Shown one piece after another: positions 21,701 through 31,400 of a stretch of DNA of 64,000 nt. The notes beneath the pieces were generated by a model. That model ran no database searches. It was given only the letters and a program-made list of their open reading frames with translations, and was not told where the DNA came from. Position 1 is the first letter of the stretch, and the number at the start of each line of letters is the position of its first letter. The position numbers and the translations under genes are program-made. Origin of the DNA: Rhynchopus sp. YZ270_cl-10 (taxonomy: Eukaryota > Euglenozoa > Diplonemea > Diplonemida > Diplonemidae); NCBI GenBank assembly GCA_964035575.1, contig OZ037906.1:1-64000 (forward strand), written 5' to 3'.

Positions 21701-22475
21701 ACGGGTGCACGAGCTGGATCTGGTGGAGTGGTCCCTTTCCCAGGTACGCCCAGAGGCTGATGCCACGCCCTGGGGAGTGCTCTGCGAAGGCGTCAAATTC
21801 GGTTGCTTTCTCATAAAAGTAGTCGACAACTCTGCAGAAAAGCAACTGTGGATCTGATGTGCAGACAGCCTCGGGAGAATCCGAGACGGAAGGAGCGGCG
21901 ATTAGCAGGAATGTCGGAAACTCTGCCTTGACGTTGGCGACGCACTGCTGCGAGGCACGTCTGGCGGCGGCGCTGAGCTCGGTATTGTTGAGGAAGATGT
22001 CGTCGCACGGCGGGAAGCAGTGGTCACCCTGCGAGACCTCACGGATGTCGAAGTCGAGCCCAAGCAGGCGCCTCTTGTCTGGTGTGCGGTACCTGCACAG
22101 CTGCGACACCGATGGCGCAAAAATGAAGACATGACCCAACGCAGACACACCGTAGCGGCTCCGTGCTGCACGCACGACCCCGATGCAGCCACACACCGCC
22201 AGGGCAACTGCGCTTCTGATCTGCCCCTCGCTCTCGGAGATGCTTGACATCGACACAATGATGCTCAGGGCGGCGGCAACAAGCTTAGGCACCACGACAT
22301 AGCGCGCTAGGAAGGCACCTGTGAGGACCCAGTCCACCGCCTGCACTTTGGGCACGTGCTTCGGAGACCCACAGACATCTGTCGCTGCAGCCATCTCGTC
22401 CATGATACTCCACTGGGGAAGCCCCAGGTCCACATGTTTTCTCCTGTTTATCCGTTCTCGTAACAGAAGTGCCAT
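18783..22475 (-). CDS. Orphan 1230-aa protein, beta-rich with N-terminal hydrophobic segments
   Basis: Uninterrupted 1230-codon frame with GC-rich third positions and a balanced composition typical of a real gene. I do not recognise the family. The N-terminal region has hydrophobic stretches at about residues 46-75 (VLTGAFLARYVVVPKLVAAAL) and 87-102, and another near 380-410, so membrane association is possible. The remainder alternates short hydrophobic strands with polar turns, as in tandem beta-sandwich domains, with a basic serine/arginine-rich linker around residue 630 (RTRRQSS, SPRRRAGQ). The start is supported by a pyrimidine-rich tract and CAG ending 5 nt before the ATG. It is the last gene of the minus-strand series before the repeat block. 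Confidence 0.85.
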   Translation of the reverse strand: MALLLRERINRRKHVDLGLPQWSIMDEMAAATDVCGSPKHVPKVQAVDWVLTGAFLARYVVVPKLVAAALSIIVSMSSISESEGQIRSAVALAVCGCIGVVRAARSRYGVSALGHVFIFAPSVSQLCRYRTPDKRRLLGLDFDIREVSQGDHCFPPCDDIFLNNTELSAAARRASQQCVANVKAEFPTFLLIAAPSVSDSPEAVCTSDPQLLFCRVVDYFYEKATEFDAFAEHSPGRGISLWAYLGKGPLHQIQLVHPLVFKNPAMVLVAHIKLPYLPKLCIVCMVGSKKVTVTRSALLFSLTEVMKRRKAQSEEHYLGKSLLGSTVTTQTAARLSSVRCPVTESVKSTLLHPNVKVVTLFVAYRDKRVDGSEMKLRTGLRLILSAIGAPVITPLFSLYHCVRVAMTFRRVAQLRRNIRAHFITQPKPCHQAGYPSLEVRVKLFFNTGKEFRRAVDRHATLYLHNEEQNVSIAELRGSVRTWIRRGEVLFRAISVTEPGRFSLRVYLNLPPPLVPLMVGSHTFTVVRSLLDLKSIGGTQIRRDPERTPLNAKLLIELEPWPPSSLSATTVVAKLLSKHDESITLLVNAVVTFDYTPQVKAAVQQSQEDDDRARQIRTRRQSSVFGTKTKLGKPPSPRRRAGQWVFASFACMKQASSTSSIVPRNSTPSATWQTVDIHLTNGVGNATVLFTQSGMWTINAKLSDLAGSVPRLGSCIGLCKEVHVTRHSTEEENSTNVMEELLRLGIESDCARSAVVIEFLVSRSIMLIRKNVFFRGQLCARFSLQRLQLEEEETRAFYLINGSVVAFWAYQEYRTWTTLDMSPSIIFSDLPSEVVMDTPIVISCRLGWSVAGEQRYLTPLKTDCMMIQPVGSHPYNMKFNTESPFTYFDGSVTTARGRLSHAGVTQFKALFEFSNCVKKQLVQVECTTPPIRVSHKPDHLQVLVVGARDIILSSEKICVTLAVLDSNEETCTDFSIGGEAEARGYGLVQWQIMKDGTWCDTHLPAPHRGNDGNEEVRVEIRNGVGSVDFPRHLFTCSLEGVYRFTACIYLQACAIGEEIEYTRQEVYGTTHKFKLSTANSNAPAQPITKPRAISMAMSVRSTEKSAVRVQRDRMVVPEGCMILQWAADVTFPSEVSSDKWLNLPISLFLSAAAAEIELCTPHVCFGVWCGKHEVVKPQTAKLSRSYTASTTISVSPQCLSLYAKSRVCIEASLRQLDSTHLLLTSPFIQIT

Positions 22476-22480
22476 GGACT

Positions 22481-22515
22481 CTGTGGGTGGTGGGGATGAA
22501 GAGAAAGCAACTAAG
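22481..22515 (-). other. Putative splice acceptor just upstream of the 1230-aa gene
   Basis: On the minus strand a pyrimidine-rich run (TTGCTTTCTCTTCATCCCC) leads to ACCCACAG, 5 nt before the ATG at 22,475. This suits a trans-splice site or the end of a 5'-UTR intron. Confidence 0.5.
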
Positions 22516-23645
22516 AGAGGTCAAGATAAAATAATTCGCTTTTTTGGTGTGGCTGACGACCCCAAAATAGCAGAAAATAGCAGAAAATCGCAGAAAATAG
22601 CAGAAAATAGCACTTTGGGGGGTTTTTTTTGGGTTTGGTGGCTGGGTGGTGGTGTGGCTCCCGATGGACAAGGGAAGGAAACTTGGCCAGCCCGCAAACC
22701 CGGAAACCCCCTCCCACTCCACAAACGGATCATAAGGTACACAGTACACAGTACACAGTACACAGTACACAGTACACAGTACACAGTACACAGTACACAG
22801 TACACAGTGCACAGTACACAGTACACAGTACACAGTACACAGTACACAGTACACAGTACACAGTACACAGTACACAGTACACAGTACACAGTACACAGTA
22901 CACAGTACACAGTACACAGTACACAGTACACAGTACACAGTACACAGTACACAGTACACAGTACACAGTACACAGTACAGCACCTGGTCTATATCGGGAC
23001 AAAATACATTTTTTTTTGCTAAAATTGCTCTTATTTTTTACGCTTTTTTGCTCGAAAAAAACGTTGTCTGCATCTTTGGTAGGTGTTTTGGGGACTGGCT
23101 GGGGTCAGGAGTCCCTCATTTCCCCTCCCTTTAGCAAAAGCCCAAACCACGGCCAAAAAATAAAAAAAATCCAGACCCCCAAAATAGCAGAAAATAGCAG
23201 AAAATAGCAGAAAGTAGCAGAAAATAGCAGAAAATAGCACCCCCCTTCAGCCACACCATTTTTCCTTTTTTGAAAACTTGGTTGTAGTAGTGTAGACACC
23301 CGAGGATGAACTCCACTATAACTTTTTTGTTAGAAAGTTCGAGCATATCTTTAGTGTTTCGGCGAGAGTAAGAGGGCGAATACTCTGTGTGCAATGTGAG
23401 AGAGAAATCACCTCCGTAAACGGGGGTGTCATCATGCAACTGTCACCTTGCTGGGGTTAGTCGAACCTTTTTCCAGACAGAATAGTGTTAGGTAAAATGT
23501 TTGCGTCTTCTTAGACTTGTTGAAAGCCATTCAAAAGAACAGAGATTGAGCAATCAATAGAGATTGGATGAAACGCGTTGTGCGAAGAAAAAGAGACCTA
23601 CGTTGCACGGGAGTCTCCAAAAGAAAAAAAGAAGTGAAGTTGAAA
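22516..23645. repeat. Intergenic region with AATAGCAGAA repeats flanking an (ACAGTAC)n array
   Basis: Two runs of a ~10-bp unit (ATAGCAGAAA) lie at about 22,565-22,612 and 23,182-23,240, in the same orientation and each preceded by GACCCC(C)AAA. Between them is a ~35-copy ACAGTAC heptamer array (22,737-22,978). Octamer-like GCAAACCC occurs near 22,690. No convincing gene; frames through the array are artefacts. Confidence 0.8.
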
Positions 23646-24604
23646 GGGGTGGCATCAAAACAAAAAACGCGGACAATGTCCGCGTTTTTGGGGAATTTCA
23701 GACCCCCCCCTCCCCCCCCCAAAACGCGGACATTTTTTGTTTTTTTTCCCCCTATTTTTTGCTGGTTTTTGGGTGACGGGGTGCAAATTCGTGACCCAAA
23801 ACACAGTTTTTTGGCATTTCCGGAATCCGTCCAGAAAGTGGTGGGGTCAATCTCGAAAATTGGACAATTTTTTGACCACTTAAATTTTTGAAAATATGAG
23901 CCCGGTCACTAATACGTGGGGCCCATTTTCGGCCAAAAAATGCTGCTGAAAAAAATTTTCAGGTGAAAATTTTTCAGCCCCAAAACATGCCGCGATTGGC
24001 ATTTCCGGGATCTGTCCGCGCTGTGGTGGGGTCAATTTGCCGAAATGGCCAAGTTCTTGGTTTTGGTCAAAATGAGTGTAAGGTAAAGGGGCCAAGGTAA
24101 ATCCCACAACCCAGATTTTCTCTCTCTGATGCTGAAACCATGAAAATGTGCAAAAACACCGGCATTTGCATTTCCGGAATCCGTCCGTTCTGTGGTGGGG
24201 TCAATTTGCCAAAATGGACAAGTTCTTGATTTTGGTCAAAACCCGTCAGTGTAAGGTAAAGGGGTCCAAGTGTTTGCCTGTAGAAGCACATGGTAGCAGG
24301 GGTTTAAGGGCCCCCCATTCGTGTACATTTTGCAAAAAAACGCGGGCATCTTGTATTTTTTATTTTGCCCGAAAACACCGGCATTTGCATTTCCTGAATC
24401 CGCCGGTTCTGTGGTGGGGTCAATTTGCCGAAATGGACGAGTTTTTATAAATTTTGGTCAAAATCGTGTACGACCCCAGTGAAGAAAAAAATTTTCGAGG
24501 AAAAAAAACCCCCAAAATGTCCGCGTTTTCTGGAATTTCAGACCCCCCCCCTCCCCCCCCAAAAACGCGGACATTGTCCGCGTTTTTTGTTTTGATGCCA
24601 CCCC
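23646..24604. mobile_element. 959-bp MITE-like element with ~47-bp palindrome-bearing TIRs
   Basis: Both ends begin GGGGTGGCATCAAAAC in opposite orientation. The inverted match continues for about 47 bp and includes a palindrome, ACGGCGG-like in composition, whose arms (ACGCGGACA and TGTCCGCGT) are separated by one base. A second CGCGGACATTTT-type block follows inside each end after a C-tract. A 3-bp AAA flanks both ends, which is too short to prove a target duplication. The interior contains four copies of a ~70-bp module (about 23,813, 23,998, 24,163 and 24,380) with the core GTGGTGGGGTCAATTTGCC. There is no transposase, so it is non-autonomous. Confidence 0.75.
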
Positions 24605-24908
24605 AAAGAAGAAACACTTTCAAAAATTCTCAAAGAAAAAACTGAAAAAAAAAAAACATAATCCTCACCCAAAAACCCACCCCCATAGAAATGAAACACT
24701 CGTCGTTGCTGCGTTCAAGCAGTTCCTTACACCAACTTACTTACCCCAACCCCCATGTCTAACAATAGGATACGAATAAAACACACAACAGAACTGAGGC
24801 ACAAGGACTAAGCAAATTTCCCTTGTTTCTTGAAACTTGACAACACACATGAAGTGACTGTGTAGAGTGGTGTGGACACCTACTCTGTCGTTATGTCCCT
24901 CTCTTACT
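24605..24908. other. AT-rich spacer without a recognised feature
   Basis: About 300 bp downstream of the 301-aa gene, with A-runs and no repeat of note. It probably holds that gene's 3' UTR. Confidence 0.6.
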
Positions 24909-25814
24909 TCAGGCAGCAGGTGCAGCACAGGTGATACACTTTCTGCAGGAGTCCACAAGCAGGCTCGTATCGTTCAACCCCTGCACGAGTACCGCCCTTT
25001 TCTCTGGAATAGTAAAAGTGCCTTGTGCAACGTGTGCTTGTGCATTTTTCACATGGGTTGCAAGCTTTTCAAGATGGTTCGCACACCCTTTTTCGTTGAA
25101 GTGCTTCTGAACGCTCAGTGCAATAAGGACACGTGCCTCGTTCTCAGCCGCACCTGCGAGATTGATGATAGTGTTTGCGGCTTCCTTCTGCACTGGGCAC
25201 AGGACATGCGCTGAACACAAATCCTGGAGCACGTGTGCTTTGTTCGAGAGCACACGCCCGAGCTCGGCGGTTGCGTCCTTCTTGTTGCCTTGCTGCGCGG
25301 TCACTTCAGCTTCGCTGCTTTTCTGCTGCACAGGTGGGTCGAAGTCGTTGCAAATCATGCTGTCGGTGTGGTGTTCGCCAAGGCAGAACTTAAGTGGCAC
25401 TTCTTCTCCGAAGAGGCCTGAGGAGTGCTGCACGATGGCATCGTTGATCTCGTTGTCGATGCGGAGCACGCAGCGGCGCACTGTGTGCAGGAGGTGCGCA
25501 AGCTTGTCCATGTTCGCGTCGGGAAAGATACGGTCGGAGATGAAGTCGGGCTTGATAATGTTGCACATGAACGTGGCTGTCTTCGCCACAGGTGTGATGA
25601 TCTGCTTGATCTCTTTGCGCTCTTCGATGTGTCCTCGCATCGCACGCAGCTGCCCCTCCACCTGCCCACACAGGTTGTCGCACGTCGCCACCTCTGGATG
25701 GTTCAAACTCACAAACCCCTGCGCATAGTTCCGTGCCATGTGTGCGGCACGTCCCGCCTCAATCGCGAGCTCCTCAATCTTCTTCACATTATCCAACTGG
25801 TAGTACAGATCCAT
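24909..25814 (-). CDS. Orphan 301-aa helical protein
   Basis: Complete frame from MDLYYQLDNVKKIEELAIEAG to a stop after CITCAAPAA. I recognise no family. The protein is predicted to be mostly helical, with long amphipathic stretches (EELAIEAGRAAHMARNYAQGF, MDKLAHLLHTVRRCVLRIDNEINDAI, HLEKLATHVKNAQAHVAQG). It has no signal peptide or membrane segment and is fairly cysteine-rich, with a C-terminal CRKCITC. A pyrimidine-rich tract and CAG end 24 nt before the ATG, which supports this start. Cytosolic location is inferred only from the absence of targeting signals. Confidence 0.8.
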   Translation of the reverse strand: MDLYYQLDNVKKIEELAIEAGRAAHMARNYAQGFVSLNHPEVATCDNLCGQVEGQLRAMRGHIEERKEIKQIITPVAKTATFMCNIIKPDFISDRIFPDANMDKLAHLLHTVRRCVLRIDNEINDAIVQHSSGLFGEEVPLKFCLGEHHTDSMICNDFDPPVQQKSSEAEVTAQQGNKKDATAELGRVLSNKAHVLQDLCSAHVLCPVQKEAANTIINLAGAAENEARVLIALSVQKHFNEKGCANHLEKLATHVKNAQAHVAQGTFTIPEKRAVLVQGLNDTSLLVDSCRKCITCAAPAA

Positions 25815-25838
25815 TAAAAGAGTGTTTTGTGTATGCGG

Positions 25839-25905
25839 CTGAGGATTGGCGAGGTTGACGGGTTGAAGGTATGTGTCCAGAGGAAGAGGGGAAAAGTTCT
25901 CGTTT
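25839..25905 (-). other. Putative splice acceptor upstream of the 301-aa gene
   Basis: Minus strand: TTTTCCCCTCTTCCTCTGG and then CTTCAACCCGTCAACCTCG, ending in CCTCAG at 25,839-25,840, 24 nt before the ATG. Trans-splice site or end of a 5'-UTR intron. Confidence 0.4.
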
Positions 25906-26149
25906 TTTTTCTCTCTTTTCTAGCGGGGAACGGGGGCGATTGTTGTATCGTTTTGTTCAAAACGTATCCCTTCCTCCTACCCTGCAAGCCGCATGCACGA
26001 TACGGATGCTCTAGCTTATGTCTAAGAATCTAAAAGGGAAACGGGTTTTGTGATAAAAGGGAACCTTTATAAAAAATTCAAAAAAAAACAAGTAATTGCT
26101 ATCGGAAAAAAAACGGGGTGTGATGTGGAACTCCATCCTGTAGAAATAA

Positions 26150-26490
26150 TCTACAACACGCCCAGCATTCTGCTCTTCTGCAGGTATGCTAACGCTCTTC
26201 GTACGCTGCCAGACCCACTGGGACGCCTGCATCTGAAACGTTCAAGAAGGGGGGCTGTCCTCTTCGTCCAGCACCATCTGCTCGATAGTGTTGTTGGACG
26301 TCGTCTCGGCAGGCTCGGCGTGTTCCAGCTCGTTTTTGTCCACAGGCTTCCCACATTGTCGTCGTCGTTGGAGCAGTGCGGAAGGAACACAGAATGCACA
26401 GACTACAACACATCGATCACACCAGGCGCATCAGCACCACCCAGCAAATCGCCAGGATGCTACGGTGGTTTCGAAAATCGCGCGGAGTTT
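26150..26490 (-). other. GC-rich, coding-like island of uncertain status
   Basis: Between AT-rich flanks lies a ~340-bp GC-rich block whose minus strand carries a short acidic frame (KNELEHAEPAETTSNN, then VLDEEDSPPS and a stop near 26,248) with gene-like codon use. No start codon, splice sites or homology are clear. It may be the last exon of a small gene or a gene remnant. Confidence 0.3.
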
Positions 26491-26640
26491 TCCACAGCAC
26501 ACCCCGCTTTTTTCTTAGCAATTACTTGTCCTTGTTGTTATTGTTGTTTTCAACCACCTTCCTTCAACCCTTGCAGGGATCAGTTGTTATTTTTTTCGCG
26601 AAAACATGAAATTACACATTTCAAGAGAACAAATTAAAAA

Positions 26641-27162
26641 GGGTCCTTATTTGCATTTTTGGGATTCACCCGTGCAGTGGTGGGGTCAATCTCGAAAATT
26701 GGACAATTTTTTGACCACTTAAATTTTGAGAAATATGAGCCCGGTTGCTTATACGTGGGGCCCATTTTCGGCTAAAATTTTCCTCAAAATCTGGTTTTGT
26801 AAAATTGACCCTTTACTCCCCCCCCACATCGATTTCAATACTATACCTTACTTCACCTACGGTTGCCCTTACAGGGGGGGGTGAAGGAAGGTAAGTTGAA
26901 AAGGGTCCTTATTTGCATTTTTGGGATTCACCCGTGCAGTGGTGGGGTCAATCTCGAAAATTGGACAATTTTTTGACCACTTAAATTTTGAGAAATATGA
27001 GCCCGGTTGCTTATACGTGGGGCCCATTTTCGGCTAAAATTTTCCTCAAAATCTGGTTTTGTAAAATTGACCCTTTACTCCCCCCCCACATCGATTTCAA
27101 TACTATACCTTACTTCACCTACGGTTGCCCTTACAGGGGGGGGTGAAGGAAGGTAAGTTGAA
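26641..27162. repeat. 262-bp tandem duplication
   Basis: Two near-identical 262-bp units, 26,641-26,902 and 26,903-27,162, starting GGGTCCTTATTTGC and ending GGAAGGTAAGTTGAA. Each contains the GTGGTGGGGTCAAT module and a TTTTTTGACCACTTAAATTTTG segment that also occurs in the 959-bp element (23,860-23,890). The near identity indicates a recent duplication. It is non-coding. Confidence 0.95.
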
Positions 27163-27224
27163 AAAGAAACGCGCCGGGGTATGGTAAACATAACAGCGCC
27201 GAAGGGATCAAAAGAGGAAAGTGT

Positions 27225-27266
27225 TAATAGGATGAACCCAAGCCTCTCGTACTGAGTCACCCTTGA
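27225..27266 (-). repeat. Dispersed intergenic hairpin, copy 1 (CAGTACGAGAGG core)
   Basis: Minus strand reads CAAGGGTGACTCAGTACGAG followed by AGGCTTGGGTTCATCC. It is the most divergent copy of a short element also found at 38.9, 45.7 and 46.9-47.1 kb, always in the orientation of the genes. The core AGTACGAGAGG equals the sarcin-ricin loop core of large-subunit rRNA; the flanks do not extend this match clearly. Confidence 0.55.
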
Positions 27267-27802
27267 AAGAAAAGGTTTGTAAGATGGCACTGCACCACGT
27301 TGCGGAGCCCACCTCTAAAAAGACACTGACCTCGTGTTCTCGTTTCTAAAGAAAACAAAACTGAGGTGCGCCAAAAAAAAAATGCCTTTCCCATTCCTAA
27401 TTGGGAAAAAACCGAAAGTTAATCACTTAAATTTGCATCGCATCTCAATTACCCGAAAGGCAAAACCCATTCGAAAAGAACGATGCATCGTTGTTTGCTT
27501 TGCGTTACAGTTAACATATTCGGTTTTTTTCTGGGATGGATCACTGGGTTTTGCAGGCGTCACAAAAAGCAAAGGCCTTGTGTGCTCGGTCCGAAAACTC
27601 AGGAGGGGGGATAAAAACAGGACAAAAACTTAGGTGACGAAAGTCTCTGAGTTACTTGCTTAGTCACCAAAAAATGGGAGGGAAAAGTGGGATAACAAAC
27701 GCGCTCTTCGATTTCGATGGTAAAACGTGTGGTGTGGCTGGACCCAAAAAAAAGGGTATTATTTAGCAGTTTGTTAGCACTTTGTTAGCATGCATTTTTG
27801 GG

Positions 27803-28269
27803 GGGGTGGTGTATAAAAAATTTTTTCCCCACGGGTGTTGGAAAAAAAAATTTTTTTTTCGTTGGTGAGCTTTTTAACGCCGGCATTTGCATTTCCGGAA
27901 TCCGTCCGGCCAGTGGTGGGGTCAATTCGCCGAAATGGACAAGTTCTCGTTTTTGGTCAATTTCCGCAGAAAACACAGTATACACAGTATACACAGTATA
28001 CACAGTATACACAGTATACACAGTATACACAGTATACACAGTATACACAGTATACACAGCATACTCAGGGGGAAACTCACTTTGTGGGCGCCGCAGGCGC
28101 ACGGTACGCGTTTTTCGTGATTTTTTCCAGCCCCGTTCTGTGCGTTCTTTTGACTCAGCGAGTCGATTGCGTTCAACGGTGGGGTCACACATGGGTATGC
28201 AAGAGTGGAGGCGCGCCAACAGGGGGAGTGGAAAAACCAAGGTAAAAAAATGTTTTTATACACCACCCC
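27803..28269. mobile_element. 467-bp MITE-like element with 17-bp TIRs and (ACAGTATAC)n core
   Basis: Ends GGGGTGGTGTATAAAAA (27,803-27,819) and its complement (28,253-28,269) are perfect over 17 bp, with further partial match into T/A runs. The interior holds one copy of the GTGGTGGGGTCAATTCGCC module (about 27,883-27,962), a 9-bp ACAGTATAC microsatellite (27,970-28,060) and a GCA-loop hairpin followed by ACGGTACGC (28,088-28,100). A direct repeat of GGGTATTATTTAGCAGTTTG flanks it at about 27,755 and 28,277. It is non-autonomous and its GGGGTGG ends resemble those of the 959-bp element. Confidence 0.65.
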
Positions 28270-28438
28270 TAAAAAAAGGGTATTATTTAGCAGTTTGTTA
28301 GCAGTTCTTTAGCAGTGAAATTTGCTGGTTTCAGCCACACCAACGTGTGGGTGAAAAAAAAAAAAAAATCTATAAAATCTCTAAACCCTGCCCGCCCGCC
28401 CTCCTCTTTCCCCTCCCGACCCTCACATCTTTTTATCT

Positions 28439-31400
28439 CTAGATTTCGCTCATATCGATTTGCTTGGCTGTGGACTTCGTTGGCGACTCCCCCGCAAGTG
28501 CCCTACCACGTGTTCTCTGCTGTTTCCTGCGTGTTGAGATTGAGTAAATAATGAACAAAAACGTTCGGGGGGGAAATGGTGACATACACAAACCCAGAAA
28601 CCCGGGTGTTGTACTGCGTGAGCTTCCTCGGCTCGGTAAAGGCCTTGCTGTTTGTGGCGGACATGGAGATCTCGGACAGTGCGCGTGGTGTTGAGGGTGT
28701 GCTCTTCGGAAGCTTTGCAATGTCTACTGCGCTGTCCTCGTGCACACGTGACAGGCCAAGCGCCCCCACAGGCTGGGCAGTCTTCCCAGCACCCTGAGCC
28801 TTGTCGAGCGCAACCTTAAGCTTTGACCGCTCGACACCTTTCCCTGCAGGACCCCAACGGTCCTCCAGCTCGGCAGCACGGTTGCGCATCTTCCCTGCAG
28901 ATACGGGCGACTCGTTCTTGGAGGGTGCAGAGGGCGCTGTGCGTGCCTGGCGACGGGCGGCCACCACAGCAGCCGCGTCGCTGCCGGCAGACCTGCTGCG
29001 CTCTTTTGTGAGCTCGTCCTCAAGCAGTGCCTTCTCCTTGCGCACCTGCCACTCTGACTCCTCCGCAATGCTGGCACGGCGCTCGCATTCGCGTGCAACG
29101 CGCTCGGCAGTCCTCGCTTTGCCAGCCTCGGCAGCAGCAACACGCTTCACAGTCTTGACCAGCGCCTGCTTTGCACGGGCGCGTTCCTTCTCCTCAGCCT
29201 CGGCCTGCATCTGCGTGGCGCGGGTGTCCTCCTTCCACAGCCGTGCCTGGTCTTCCGCCTGCTTGCACGCCTGCTGCGCAGCCCACTCCTCTAGGCGCAT
29301 GATCTCGTTGTCCTTCGCACGGCACGCCTCCTCCAGCTCATGCACAGACTCGCTCGCCTTCTGCGCAGCACGGCTCTTGTCTACCTCCAAGGACACAACC
29401 TGCTCCTTCAGTGCAGCTGCCACCGCCGCCTCCACCTCAAGCCTCGCAAGCTTCTGGTGCAACGCTTTCTCCGCCTCGTCGCGTCTGTCGAGCTCTGTCT
29501 GCAACGCGGACACGCGGTACTGCATCGACATCGTGTCTGCCTCGCGCTGTGCCTCTGCTTTGCGCAGGGACGTGAGCAGGGTGCGGTCTGCTGTGGATGT
29601 GCTGCGCACGTCTGCTGCCTCCTTCTCAAGGCGGAAGACGTCTTCCCTGGCCTCGCTTGCTGCACGCTGTGCCTGCGAGAGTGCGTCTCTGAGCGCAGCG
29701 CTGTCGTCACGTCGTGTCTCTGCGTCGTTCTCCATGCAGCGCACAGCGTTGCGCAGCGACATGGCCTCCTCCTCGAGGGCAAGCTTCGTCTCGTCCGCAA
29801 GGCGCTTCTCCTTCATGCTGCTGCGTGCAGCACTGCGCAGCTCGTCCTGCAGACGTTCGCCCTCGCGCTTCGCAGTCTCCAACGCAGTCGACGCCTTCGA
29901 GAGGGAGCGCTCCGACGCAGCCAGCTCCGCCTGTACCTGCCCCGTCTCGATCTGCAGCTTGTACACCGCAGCGCTGTGCTGTGCGGCAGCTGCCTGGTGC
30001 TCCTCCTGCATGTCGCTGATCCTGCTCACCTTGGCCTCAAGCTTGCGCTCCATCTGCTCCAGGGTGCGCTGTGTCGCCGACAACTCGTCCCCCGTGGTGG
30101 CAGCAAGAAGCGTCGTAGCAGCAGCGTCCCTCTCCACACCGAGCACACTCTGCTGCAGCTCGTGTACCTCGCGCTGTGCCTCCTTTGCCTGCTGCGCAAG
30201 ACGTGTGTTGTGCTCCTGCACAGTGGCCAGCTCGTCTGCTGTTGTGGTGGCGAGGTGCTTTGCAGCAGCAGCCTCCCTCTCTGTGTCGCAAAGGGTTTCC
30301 TGAAGGTTTTCGACCGCACGCTTCGACTCCTTGACGTGCTGTGTGTACTTGGCGTCACTGGCGGCGCAGTGCTCCTGAGCAGCCGTCAAGTCAGCTTCGA
30401 CAGTAGCAGCGTCCCTCTCCACACCGAGCACATTCTGCTGCAGCTCGTGTACCTCGCGCAGTGCCTCCTTTGCCTGCTGCGCAAGACGTGTGTTGTGCTC
30501 CTGCACAGTGGCCAGCTCGTCTGCTGTTGTGGTGGCGAGGTGCTTTGCAGCAGCAGCCTCCCTCTCTGCGTCGCAAAGGGTTTCCTGAAGGTTTTCGACC
30601 GCACGCTTCGACTCCTTGACGTGCCGTGTGTACTTGTCTTCGGTTGCGGCTGCGTCTCTCTGTAGGTTGAGGACGGTTTGCTGGAGGCCGTGGACAGCGT
30701 GCTGTGCGTCTTTTGTGTACTGTGCGAGCTTTGCGTCTGAGTCGCGTGCATGGTCCTGTGCCTGCTGGAGGCTGTTGAGGGTGTTGCGCAGGTCACTGCG
30801 CACCTGCTCGGCGTCGCTGTCGCGCTGCAGGAGGAGGTCCTCCTTGTCGAGAAGGCTCTGGTACTGGTTGTCCTGCTCCTGGTGGGAGGTGTCCAGCTCG
30901 TCCGTCAGCTTCGCGTGCTTCTCACGCAGGGCACCAAGGTCCTGCCGCAGCTGCTCCACAGTAGCCTGCAGCACAGCGGCACTGCGGAGAGCCTCCTTCT
31001 CCGCAAGCTGCGCTGCCTGTGTTGCTTTGTCGCTGCTGGCGTGCGCTGCAAGCTCCTTCGTAAGCCTCTGCACAACAACGTCAGACGCCTCGCACGCAGC
31101 CTCCAGCTGCGACGTCGCAAAGGCAGCACAGCGGTGGGTGGTTTCGTGCCTTGCCTCTGCCTCCGCAAGCTGCAGGATCGCACGCTCCTCTGCCTCGCAC
31201 ATCAGCACACCACGTGCAGCCTCTGTTGGCGTCTTCTGCAGAAGCGCCTCGCACTCCACCCTGTACGCCTCGATACTGCGGGTCAGGACCTGCACCTGAC
31301 GCACGGCATCGTCGCGCTGCTGCAACAGTGTCAAGGCGGAAGCCTGCTCGTCCTCGACACTGCTGTGCAGGGAAGCGACCTGCTCCTCGCATGCAGCCTT

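Noticed and set aside
22321-23022. 233-residue frame through the ACAGTAC array
   Set aside because: Its C-terminal half is the heptamer translated (STQYTVH) and the N-terminal half is antisense to the 1230-aa gene.
27100-27330. Large-subunit rRNA gene fragment, because of AGTACGAGAGG
   Set aside because: Only the sarcin-ricin core matches; the flanks could not be aligned to LSU rRNA, and other copies of the element have lost the core. Kept only as a resemblance.
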